A DNA stretch of 62,280 bases from Eubacterium sp. (GTDB lineage Bacteria; Bacillota; Clostridia; Lachnospirales; Lachnospiraceae), in the NCBI GenBank assembly GCA_024692605.1, contig JAILMQ010000154.1, positions 1 through 62,280 of the forward strand, given 5' to 3'. The notes beneath the pieces were generated by a model, which saw only the letters and a program-made list of their open reading frames with translations, was not told the origin of the DNA and made no database searches. Of the stretch, positions 50,090 to 59,415 are shown one piece after another; positions within the stretch are counted from its first letter, which is position 1; each line of letters starts with the position of its first letter. The position numbers and the translations under genes were made by a program.

Positions 50090-51673
50090 CTATAGTTCAC
50101 TGATAAACCTCATAAATGAAGCTCTGCCTTCTTTTGTGCATTTGTATACTCCGGCATCTTCCAGAACTCCCAGGAATACGAATCCTATTTCTTTTTGCAA
50201 AATATTATGTAAACTAATGCCTGCATTCTCAGGAGTTCCTGTTACAACAGCTCTGGTAACTCCATCCCCGGCTACGGTGTAGCCATACTTCGGAAGAATA
50301 TCGAGTATCCACTTTGCATGGGATTTGGTCATCTCGTTCTTACAGAGGTCAGTACCGTTTTGTATTACATTTACCAGCTCCGAAATCTCAGCCTTAAGTC
50401 GGGAGGGCAGAACGGCCAGCCCCATAACCTCGATAAGTCCGATATTTTCCTTCTTGATATGATGATACTCTGCGTGAGGGTGGAAGACACCCAGAGGATG
50501 TTCCTCAGTGGTTATGTTATTTCTCAGAACCAGATCCAGCTCGAAAACGGTCTCGCCGGAAGACTGAGTCCTCAGTCTTGCGATAGGAGTGATGGTATTA
50601 TGCGGAGTGCCCTTGGTATCGGCAAAGATAAATGCATCCTTATCACTGTAGCTGCGCCATTTGCTGAGAATGTGGTCAGCCAGATCAGAAGTCCTATCCA
50701 TATCCCTACCCTGAAGCCGGATGGTGGAAAGGGGCCATTTGATTATTCCGGCATGAACATCTTCAAAACCCTTTATACTAAATTCTTCCTCGTAAGGGGC
50801 ATTCACCATAGGGAATACATATCCGCCCCCCTGGAAATGATCATGGGACAGGATGGAACCACCTACAATAGGAAGGTCGGCATTGGAACCAACGGTGTAG
50901 TGGGGGAACTGCTGAACAAAGGAGAGCAGCTTCCTCATGGTGGATTTGTCGATCTTCATAGGAATATGCTTTTCGTTAAATACTATACAGTGCTCGTTAT
51001 AATAAACATAGGGACTGTATTGCAGGAAATAGTTTTCATCATCTAAAACAATAGGTATTATCCTGTGGTTCTGTCTTGCAGGATGGATGAAGCTGCCGTT
51101 AAAGCCTTCATTTTCCATGCATAAAAGGCAGGCAGGATAACCGGATTTCTTAGCCTTTCCCGCAGCAGCAATGTCTCGCGGATCCTTCTCAGGCTTGGAA
51201 AGATTAATGGTGATATCCAGATTGCCATACTCAGTAGGTGTGACCCACTTTTCGTCCTTTGCGATTCTGTCTGTTCTTATATAGTTAGTTGCTTTGCTGA
51301 AACTGTAATAAAAGTCAGTTGCAGCCTTCGGAGAATTATCGTACCTTTCACGGAATTCCTTCCTGATAGCAGAAGGTGGTGGAGTGATGAGCCCCATTAT
51401 GGCCGTGTCGAAAAGATCCTTATAGGTTATGGTGTCTGACTCCATAAGATGTTCCTGAGCGGCATACTCCAGCATATCCGTCAGAATCAGGTGCAGCTCC
51501 CTTGGGGAACTATTGATGGCTTCCATATCAGCCGGAGCAGGAGCTTCGAAACTATCAATTCTAAAAAACTCAATCAGTTTATTTCTTGAATATATTTCAT
51601 CGTCTTTACTTATCAGATTATTTGATAGACCGTAAATAATCAGTTCATTAATCAGATAGTTAATGTCCTTCAT
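50090..51673 (-). CDS. galT: UDP-glucose--hexose-1-phosphate uridylyltransferase (Firmicute-type GalT)
   Basis: 527 aa; 'LPIVGGSILSHDHFQGG', 'GVFHPHAEYHHIKKENIGLIEVMGLAVLPSRL'. Confidence 0.94.
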   Translation of the reverse strand: MKDINYLINELIIYGLSNNLISKDDEIYSRNKLIEFFRIDSFEAPAPADMEAINSSPRELHLILTDMLEYAAQEHLMESDTITYKDLFDTAIMGLITPPPSAIRKEFRERYDNSPKAATDFYYSFSKATNYIRTDRIAKDEKWVTPTEYGNLDITINLSKPEKDPRDIAAAGKAKKSGYPACLLCMENEGFNGSFIHPARQNHRIIPIVLDDENYFLQYSPYVYYNEHCIVFNEKHIPMKIDKSTMRKLLSFVQQFPHYTVGSNADLPIVGGSILSHDHFQGGGYVFPMVNAPYEEEFSIKGFEDVHAGIIKWPLSTIRLQGRDMDRTSDLADHILSKWRSYSDKDAFIFADTKGTPHNTITPIARLRTQSSGETVFELDLVLRNNITTEEHPLGVFHPHAEYHHIKKENIGLIEVMGLAVLPSRLKAEISELVNVIQNGTDLCKNEMTKSHAKWILDILPKYGYTVAGDGVTRAVVTGTPENAGISLHNILQKEIGFVFLGVLEDAGVYKCTKEGRASFMRFISEL

Positions 51674-51687
51674 ATCGTTCTCCTTTT

Positions 51688-52980
51688 CTATATAACTTTA
51701 ATTCCGCCGTATTTCCTTATCTTCAGAACATCACATGCACCTGAACCGAATACCTTATCAAGGGCAGTCTTGTATTCCTCGACTTTTTCATTTTTTACAA
51801 AGGCCTGTATAGTTCCGGCAAAGCCGCCGCCGTGAACCCGGCAGACGCCACCGTCTTCGCCAAGAATCAGTTCGCTGATACAAAGTGCAACGGAGACATT
51901 CTGGTGCCGGATATCCTTCGTGGTGAATACATTTTGCAAAAACTTGTAGGAGGAATTGCCGGAGGCTTTTACATTCTCGAGAAATGTGTCTACATCCCCA
52001 CGCTGAAGAGCAACGCATTCTCTTTCAACCCGCTTATTATCCTCATAAAAATGTATTGCACGAAGAACAGCTCTGTCGCCGCACTCCTTGCGAAGGACAG
52101 CGATGTTATCCATAACATCAGCCTCGGGAACATCATTTAAAACTTGCCTTTCAAAGTAAGCTGCAATCTGTTTCATCTCAGCCGGAACAGCAGCGTAGTC
52201 CGGAGTAAGGTCAGCGTGACTGCCCTTGGTATCCGTGATGCACAGGCTGTAACCTGCGGCATCCATATCAAAATCAATCCGCTGAATCTTCGGGTTAGAG
52301 GGGTCTGCAAAATTAATATGACAGAGAGCTCCGACAGAACAAGCCATCTGATCCATGAGACCACAGGGCTTTCCGAAATAAATATTCTCAGCATACTGAC
52401 CAATTATGGCAATGGTCACAGGGTCTATCTTCATACTATTATAGAGGCCGGATAGGATGTTGCCGATAAGGGTCTCAAATGCAGCTGAAGAGGAAAGACC
52501 TGAGCCACCAAGAACATCGCTTGTAATATAAGCATCAAAGGCTCCGACCTTGTAACCCATTTCTCTGGTTTTAAATATTATACCTTTAACAAGAGCGAGG
52601 GTGGTGCCTTCTTCGGAAGACTTTTTATCTATATCATTAAGGCTGATGGTGAGCATATCATAGCCCTCGGACTTAATCCTTATGGTGTCGGAATCAGTGG
52701 GACGTACAACGGCTATGGCATCATCATTTATAGAAGCTGCAAGAACCTGTCCGTGCTGGTGATCTGTATGATTACCCCCAACCTCAGTCCTTCCGGGAGC
52801 ACTGTATATCTCTATCCCGTTTTCATCGGCGGGTACATCAAATAAATCCTTAAAAGTATTTATGGCCGTTATATAACGCTCCTTCTGGTACTCAATATTA
52901 TTTTTATCCAGATATATATCAAGAAGAGTACTATTCATCTCGTCAGTATTTATATAATCTATAAGCTCGCTGTAGTTCAT
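51688..52980 (-). CDS. galK: Galactokinase
   Basis: 'SAPGRTEVGGNHTDHQHGQVLAASI', 'GGSGLSSSAAFETLIG', 'RVHGGGFAGTIQAF'. Confidence 0.95.
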   Translation of the reverse strand: MNYSELIDYINTDEMNSTLLDIYLDKNNIEYQKERYITAINTFKDLFDVPADENGIEIYSAPGRTEVGGNHTDHQHGQVLAASINDDAIAVVRPTDSDTIRIKSEGYDMLTISLNDIDKKSSEEGTTLALVKGIIFKTREMGYKVGAFDAYITSDVLGGSGLSSSAAFETLIGNILSGLYNSMKIDPVTIAIIGQYAENIYFGKPCGLMDQMACSVGALCHINFADPSNPKIQRIDFDMDAAGYSLCITDTKGSHADLTPDYAAVPAEMKQIAAYFERQVLNDVPEADVMDNIAVLRKECGDRAVLRAIHFYEDNKRVERECVALQRGDVDTFLENVKASGNSSYKFLQNVFTTKDIRHQNVSVALCISELILGEDGGVCRVHGGGFAGTIQAFVKNEKVEEYKTALDKVFGSGACDVLKIRKYGGIKVI

Positions 52981-53166
52981 AGGCTGCTCCTTTCATAGTT
53001 TTTTGTCTTACAACCATTATAAATGAAAATTCTTATCAGGTGAATTTATTATTGGAAAAAAATATATAAAAATACAAAAGAAAATGCCGGAAATCGTTTC
53101 GTTTATGTATAAAATATGTTACTATTTAACTATCGTTTATTTTTCGAAAATGATGTGAGGAGATAT

Positions 53167-54897
53167 ATGAGTATTTATAAATCAGAAAAAAGCAGAAATG
53201 TTTCCAATACCGTAATGAATAAAGTGTTCAACAAAGTTGTGGTGGAAAGAGGGAAGAAGGCGGTACATTCACTGGATGTTGCAAGTAAAAATGCTGTAAA
53301 GCTTCAACAGGAATGTCTGATGAAATTAATTGAAGATAATAAGGATACTGAATACGGCAAGATGTATGATTTTGCGAATATTCACAGTATTGAGGATTAT
53401 CAGAAGAAAGTTCCTCTGACTGACTATGACGATTATGCTCCATATATCAAAAAAATGGTGGAAGACGGAGAGAATAATCTGATAACAGCATCAGAACCAA
53501 AGCATTATGCCATTAGTTCCGGAAGTATTGGAGTACCGAAGCATATTCCCGTTACCCAGGCTGAGATAGATAAGTATTCTAAATACGGACCGGGGATGGC
53601 TTTTGGTGTTATGGATGAATATTATCGTAATACCACAGGTCACAGCTTTAAGTATGGACTTGGAGCCAATATGGTAGAGCTTAAATCCCAGGTTACACCA
53701 TCGGGAGTATCCATGGGTTCTATATCGGGAAATGTATTAAATAGTTTGAAAAGCTTCATAAAGTTTTTCTTCCAGCCGCCATGGGAAGTAATCTGTCCCG
53801 ATGATGATATTGATGTCAAGTACCTTAGAGCCAGATTCATACTTCAGACCAGAAATATAACCTACATCGACGGAGCTTTTATGACCGCACTTGTTGATTT
53901 TATGGATTATATCAAGGACAACTGGGAAATGCTCTGCAAGGATATATATCATGGCAGAATTAACAGCAAGATTGCTATTCCTGAAAAAAGCAGAGAACTC
54001 TTCGAACTTATGATTGAGCCGAATCAGGGCAGAGCAAGAGAACTGGTCAGAGAGTTTAGAAAGGGTATGGAGGGAATAGTACCGCGTATCTGGCCTAATA
54101 TACAGTTCGTTGCAAGTATCGGTACCGGCGGATTTTTCACATATTCAACAAAAATGAAATACTATACGGGAAGAAATGTCCCATTTTATAATATGTTGTA
54201 CGGAGCTTCGGAGGGACTTGTTGCAGTTGCAAGACATGCCGAGGATAAATCTTATGTATTGATACCTGATGGAGGTTTCTATGAGTTCATTCCTGTAAAG
54301 GACGACGAAGAAGATAAGATACTTACTATTGACAAGCTGGAAGAGGGTGAATCCTATGAAATCATATTTACTAATCTTTCAGGACTGTATCGATATAGAA
54401 TTAAAGATGTCGTTCGTGTAACAGGATTTTATAATGAATCTCCTAAGATACAGTTTGTCTATCGTAAGAGCCAGATGATCTCGATAGCAGGTGAGAAGAC
54501 AAATGATGAGGCTTTAAGATGGGTTATCAAACAGTTTATCAAGGATACAGGCGTAGAAGTGAGTGATTACAGTATTTATGCAGATACTGATTCTGAACCG
54601 GGACGTTATGTATTCCTTATCGAACCTAATGAAGTGGTTCCGCAGGAAAGGATACCTGAATTAAGGGATACTATTGAGGCCAGAATGATGCAGGCAAATC
54701 CATCTTATGGAGATAAGATCCGAAACGGAGTTTTATCTCCGGCAAGACTGGTGATCCTTCAGCAGCAGACATATATGCTTTACAGAGATTTAATGATAAT
54801 GAAGGGTACATCTGCTAACCAGCTGAAACCGGTCAGAGTTATAGATACACCGATGAAGGAGGCGTTCTTCTTCAGCTTAGAGGAAAAATATAATTAA
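53167..54897 (+). CDS. GH3 (auxin-responsive promoter) family adenylating/acyl-amido-synthetase-like protein (start set at 53167; ORF track start 53116)
   Basis: P-loop-like 'AISSGSIGVPKHIPVT', 'YGASEGLVAV', 'GLYRYRIKDVVRVTGF' correspond to the three adenylation motifs of plant GH3 (SSGTSxGxxK, Y(A/G)SSE, YRxGD). Confidence 0.85.
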   Translation: MSIYKSEKSRNVSNTVMNKVFNKVVVERGKKAVHSLDVASKNAVKLQQECLMKLIEDNKDTEYGKMYDFANIHSIEDYQKKVPLTDYDDYAPYIKKMVEDGENNLITASEPKHYAISSGSIGVPKHIPVTQAEIDKYSKYGPGMAFGVMDEYYRNTTGHSFKYGLGANMVELKSQVTPSGVSMGSISGNVLNSLKSFIKFFFQPPWEVICPDDDIDVKYLRARFILQTRNITYIDGAFMTALVDFMDYIKDNWEMLCKDIYHGRINSKIAIPEKSRELFELMIEPNQGRARELVREFRKGMEGIVPRIWPNIQFVASIGTGGFFTYSTKMKYYTGRNVPFYNMLYGASEGLVAVARHAEDKSYVLIPDGGFYEFIPVKDDEEDKILTIDKLEEGESYEIIFTNLSGLYRYRIKDVVRVTGFYNESPKIQFVYRKSQMISIAGEKTNDEALRWVIKQFIKDTGVEVSDYSIYADTDSEPGRYVFLIEPNEVVPQERIPELRDTIEARMMQANPSYGDKIRNGVLSPARLVILQQQTYMLYRDLMIMKGTSANQLKPVRVIDTPMKEAFFFSLEEKYN

Positions 54898-54948
54898 AAA
54901 ATATAGGAAATAAATATAATTAAAAAACACGAAAGGCAGGGGTGTGGT

Positions 54949-55830
54949 ATGAAAATATGGATTATAAGCGGAGCAATTGTAAAAGCAGATTCATGGAAAA
55001 AAATGGTAGCAGATGAAGATGGGCTCCTGCAGAAATATGGTATTGAATTTGAGGTGTATAGAAGGACTGAAATCGTCTATATCATGGGCGGAGACGGGAA
55101 AATAACCTTTTATGCTGATGGTAAAGAGGTTGCTGCCCCGGATGCATTTTTATTATATGGAAACATAGACGGCGCTATGGAAGGTATTGACAGTGCGCTT
55201 ACAGCTTCAGGGGCAAAGTCCATAAATCCTGCAGCATCGAAGAGAATTGCTGAAAGCAAGCTTAAGACTGCTATACTTTTTGATAAGGCAGGTCTTCCTC
55301 AGGCAAAAACAATGCCTATCTTCAAAAATACACCTATTGAGATCATTAAACAGGAAATAGGGATTCCGTTAATAGTAAAGCCTGATGGTGGCTTTGGAGG
55401 AAAAGGAGTTGAACTCATCAAAACAGAAGAGGAGTTACAGAAACTCCTTGACGATATGCCGGAAGTTGTAGATGATGTTATGCTCGCCCAGAAGTATATT
55501 AATACTTCAAAGGGAAAGGATCTTAGAGTGATTTTAGCAAACGGAAAGTATTTTACATCAAGTGTAAGACAATCGGGCAATCCTGATGAATTCCGTTCAA
55601 ATTGTCATCAGGGTGGGCATTATGAAGACTATGATATTGACAAAGAGACAGTAGAACTTTGTGAAAATGCAGCAAAAGTTGCAGGGCTTGGACTATGTGC
55701 GATTGATCTTTTGTTTGCGGAAAAGGGTTTTGTGATCGGTGAGGTAAATGATTCACCGGGAATGGCGCTGCTCATCAGAAAAGCAGGTATCGGAACCTTT
55801 ATAAAAGCACTTATGGGAACAGTACGTTAA
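54949..55830 (+). CDS. RimK-like ATP-grasp ligase
   Basis: 'IGIPLIVKPDGGFGGKGVELI', 'GKDLRVILANGKYF', 'NPDEFRSNCHQGG', 'GFVIGEVNDSPGM' ATP-grasp signatures. Confidence 0.9.
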   Translation: MKIWIISGAIVKADSWKKMVADEDGLLQKYGIEFEVYRRTEIVYIMGGDGKITFYADGKEVAAPDAFLLYGNIDGAMEGIDSALTASGAKSINPAASKRIAESKLKTAILFDKAGLPQAKTMPIFKNTPIEIIKQEIGIPLIVKPDGGFGGKGVELIKTEEELQKLLDDMPEVVDDVMLAQKYINTSKGKDLRVILANGKYFTSSVRQSGNPDEFRSNCHQGGHYEDYDIDKETVELCENAAKVAGLGLCAIDLLFAEKGFVIGEVNDSPGMALLIRKAGIGTFIKALMGTVR

Positions 55831-55874
55831 TTTGCTGATAGATAAGCTTTTAGCATGAAAGAGTAGGTGATCAT

Positions 55875-57623
55875 TTGTTTGGATTACTAGGACGATATCT
55901 GAAGAGTTTCTGGAAGCAGATGTTACTGATATTTATCTTTACAGTTGCGCAGGCAATTGTACAGACCTCGCTTCCTAAATATTTTAATGAGATAATAAAA
56001 AAAGGCGTGTCAAAAGGTGACGTTAAGTACATCTGGCACGTTGGTATTATTATGCTTTCACTGACAGTCGTTCTTGGTATCTGCATGATGATTGCCGGTT
56101 ATTTTTCTGCATATGTGACAGCCAGCTTTACTACCAGTATCCGCTCTGATCTTTTCAGAAAAATACAGAAGTTTTCAGACCTTGATTATGTGAATTATTC
56201 AAAAGAAACACTTCTTACAAGAGCCAATTCAGATACTACCCAGATGCAGGTGGTAGTTATTAATATGCTTAGGAATGCCATGCTCGTTCCTTTTATTGCG
56301 GTATTTACATTTATCAGATGTATTATGCTTGATGCGCCACTGTCATTTGTACTTGTTTTGGCACTGGTGATAAGTACATTTATTGTAAGGCGGGGTAACA
56401 AAAGAAGTATGCCGCACTTCCGTATGCTTCAGGACAAGACTGACAGAGTAAGTACACTTATGAATGAGAAACTTACCGGTGCAAGATCTATAAGAGCTTT
56501 TAGCAGACAGGATTATGAGGTGGAGAAGCTTTCAAAGGCAAATGAGGATGTACGTGATACTGCCATTGAAGCAAATAATTATATAGTTCATCTGATGCCG
56601 ATTGTACAGGTTATAATGAATCTGGTTATCGTGCTGATACTGATTCTCGGACCTTTCCAGTTAAAGAGCAAATCAGTTGAACTGGCAGACCTTATGACAT
56701 TTATCCAGTACAGCAGTATGCTGGCTTCGGGCTTTGCGACTATTATGGCTATAGTTAATGCACTTCCGAAGTGCGAGGTTTCAGCTTCCCGTATAAAGGA
56801 AATCCTTGATTATGAAGTACAGGAAGAGATGCCGGACAGTGAAGCTATGAAGGTTTCAGATCCTAAGGGTGAGATAGTATTTAAGGATGTTAGTTTTGGC
56901 TACAGCGGAGCAGATGAAAATGTATTGCATGATATAAATCTTGTGATCCCTGCAGGGAAGACTACTGCAATCGTGGGTGCGACGGGAAGCGGAAAGTCAA
57001 CACTGCTTAAGCTTATTCCGATGTTTTTTGATAATCGTTTTGAGGGAAATATTTTTATAGACGGTGTTGATACAAAGAAGATGAAAACTCATGATATCAG
57101 GGATATCATCTCATATGCACCGCAGAAGGCAAATCTTTTCTCCGGTACTGTCGAAAGTAATCTGAAGGTGGCAAAACCGGATGCTGATTCGGAGGATATA
57201 AAAAAGGCCTGCGATATGGCCTGTGTTACAGAATTTCTTGAGGCAAAGGAAACGGATGCGAGTCTTGTTCTTACTCAGGGAGGCGGTAACCTTTCGGGAG
57301 GACAGAGACAGAGAGTATCTGTAGCGAGAGCCTTTATCAGAGATGCTTCCATCTATCTTCTGGATGATACGTTCTCTGCCCTTGACTTTAAAACTGATGC
57401 GGCGGTAAGAAAGGCTATGTACCGCGAACTGGCCGGAAAGACAATAGTAGTTGTTGCCCAGAGAGTTGCTACTATAATGAATGCTGACAAGATAGTAGTA
57501 ATGGATAAAGGAAGGATAGTTGCCGAGGGTACTCATAAGGAAATCCTGGATAGTTGTGAGATATATAAAGAAATATACGAGACACAGACGGGTCTTGAAG
57601 ATAAGGAGGGCAGAGCTTCATGA
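55875..57623 (+). CDS. ABC exporter half-transporter A (degenerate Walker B/H-loop, canonical signature)
   Basis: TTG start; Walker A GATGSGKST; signature LSGGQRQRV; Walker B 'IYLLDDTFSALD'; switch-loop 'VVAQRVATI' (Q replaces H). Confidence 0.93.
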   Translation: MFGLLGRYLKSFWKQMLLIFIFTVAQAIVQTSLPKYFNEIIKKGVSKGDVKYIWHVGIIMLSLTVVLGICMMIAGYFSAYVTASFTTSIRSDLFRKIQKFSDLDYVNYSKETLLTRANSDTTQMQVVVINMLRNAMLVPFIAVFTFIRCIMLDAPLSFVLVLALVISTFIVRRGNKRSMPHFRMLQDKTDRVSTLMNEKLTGARSIRAFSRQDYEVEKLSKANEDVRDTAIEANNYIVHLMPIVQVIMNLVIVLILILGPFQLKSKSVELADLMTFIQYSSMLASGFATIMAIVNALPKCEVSASRIKEILDYEVQEEMPDSEAMKVSDPKGEIVFKDVSFGYSGADENVLHDINLVIPAGKTTAIVGATGSGKSTLLKLIPMFFDNRFEGNIFIDGVDTKKMKTHDIRDIISYAPQKANLFSGTVESNLKVAKPDADSEDIKKACDMACVTEFLEAKETDASLVLTQGGGNLSGGQRQRVSVARAFIRDASIYLLDDTFSALDFKTDAAVRKAMYRELAGKTIVVVAQRVATIMNADKIVVMDKGRIVAEGTHKEILDSCEIYKEIYETQTGLEDKEGRAS

Positions 57624-59368
57624 AAAAGAAGAAAAAGCGCTCCTCATTTGTGAGACTTATGCGTTATATGGGTCGGGACCGCAAGATGGTAGCGATAATA
57701 ATTCTGCTACTTACACTCAGTACAATATTTGATATAGCGGCACCGAAGATTGTTGAAAAGATTACTGATTCCATTAAATTATCTGAAGGGATAGGCTTTG
57801 ACTGGGATTATCTGACAAAGCAGCTCATAATCCTGACACTCCTATATATACTATGCGGTGTATGTCTTAGCATATCAAGAAAAGCACTTGTTAAACTGGC
57901 AGAGAATACGGTTTTCTCATTAAGACAGCGTATGCAGAAGAAGCTTGAGGTACTGTCCCTGGATTATCTCGATACACATAAAAGAGGAGATATCCTGGCC
58001 AGATCAACTTCAGATATGGTAATGATAACAAACATGCTCGAAACAAATCTGTCTTCCATGTTTGTTAAGCTGCTTACGATAGCCGGAATCCTGGTCATGA
58101 TGTTTGTGACCAATATTAAGCTGTCGATTATCTTTGTAATAATGCTTCCTTTAAGTGTTGTGGTTATGAAGTTTGTCACCAAGGCCACAAGAAAACTCTT
58201 CAAAGGTCAGCAGCAGGCTCTTGGAGACCTTAATTCACATATTGAGGAAATGGTAACCGGAAATGATGTTATGAGAGCCTTTAATTTCGAGGAAGAATCC
58301 GGTGAACAGCTTGATAAGATTAATATGCGGTTTTTCAAAACCTATCTGTCATCGCGTACCCTTTCCGGCGTGATACATCCTATCATGTCACTTTTGAATA
58401 ATTCAGTATATATTGCAGTATGTGTATTTGGTGGTATGGCGATAATTAATAATTCACTTACTTTGGGAGGACTTACAGCATTTCTGCTTTACGCAAATAA
58501 TATATCCGGTCCTGTAAATCAGTTTTCTATGATGATCAATCAGGTTCAGGCCGGACTTGCTGCGGCTGACAGGGTCTTTGATATGCTTGATGAAGAGCCT
58601 GAGAAACCGGATCCGGAAAATGCAGTGCAGATAGAGGATTCGGATGGAGTAGTTGAATTTTCACATGTTAAGTTCGGATATTCATCAGATCAGATTCTTA
58701 TGAAAGATGTAAATTTCAAGGCTGATGCAGGACAGGTATTTGCTATAGTCGGACCATCCGGTGCCGGAAAGACCACACTTGTGAATCTTCTTATGAGATT
58801 CTATGAGATAAACGATGGTGCAATCAGGCTTGACGGTATGCCGACTTCTGAGATGACAAGACAGAGCCTCAGAAAAAATATGGGTATGGTTCTTCAGGAT
58901 ACATGGATATTCTCAGGTACCGTATTTGAGAATATAGCCTACGGAAAACCTGATGCAACCATGGAAGAAGTTGTTGAAGCGGCGAAGAAGGCGCAGTGTG
59001 ATGACTTTATCAGAAAACTTCCGGATGGATATGACACAGTGATAGATGCTGAAACATCAGCTCTCAGTACGGGAGAGAAACAGCTTCTTGCAATAGCGAG
59101 AGTTGTTATTGCAAATCCACAGATACTGATTCTTGATGAGGCAACAAGTAACATAGATACACGAACGGAAGTTCTTATAACAAATGCTATGAACGAAATG
59201 ATGAAGGGACATACATCATTCATAATAGCTCACAGACTGTTTACGATAAGAAATGCAGACAGCATTATATTTATGAAGGATGGAGATATCCTTGAGGTAG
59301 GAAAACATAACGAGCTTATGGAACGTGGTGGTTATTATGCGGAAATGTACCGCAGTTCATACAGCTGA
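57620..59368 (+). CDS. ABC exporter half-transporter B (canonical Walker B/H-loop, degenerate signature)
   Basis: Walker A GPSGAGKTT; degenerate signature 'ALSTGEKQLLAIARV'; Walker B 'ILILDEATSNID'; 'FIIAHRLFTI'. Overlaps preceding gene by 4 nt. Confidence 0.93.
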   Translation: MKKKKKRSSFVRLMRYMGRDRKMVAIIILLLTLSTIFDIAAPKIVEKITDSIKLSEGIGFDWDYLTKQLIILTLLYILCGVCLSISRKALVKLAENTVFSLRQRMQKKLEVLSLDYLDTHKRGDILARSTSDMVMITNMLETNLSSMFVKLLTIAGILVMMFVTNIKLSIIFVIMLPLSVVVMKFVTKATRKLFKGQQQALGDLNSHIEEMVTGNDVMRAFNFEEESGEQLDKINMRFFKTYLSSRTLSGVIHPIMSLLNNSVYIAVCVFGGMAIINNSLTLGGLTAFLLYANNISGPVNQFSMMINQVQAGLAAADRVFDMLDEEPEKPDPENAVQIEDSDGVVEFSHVKFGYSSDQILMKDVNFKADAGQVFAIVGPSGAGKTTLVNLLMRFYEINDGAIRLDGMPTSEMTRQSLRKNMGMVLQDTWIFSGTVFENIAYGKPDATMEEVVEAAKKAQCDDFIRKLPDGYDTVIDAETSALSTGEKQLLAIARVVIANPQILILDEATSNIDTRTEVLITNAMNEMMKGHTSFIIAHRLFTIRNADSIIFMKDGDILEVGKHNELMERGGYYAEMYRSSYS

Positions 59369-59415
59369 TTATTATAAAAAGTCATAGATATTGATATATG
59401 CAGAAAGGGGAGACT

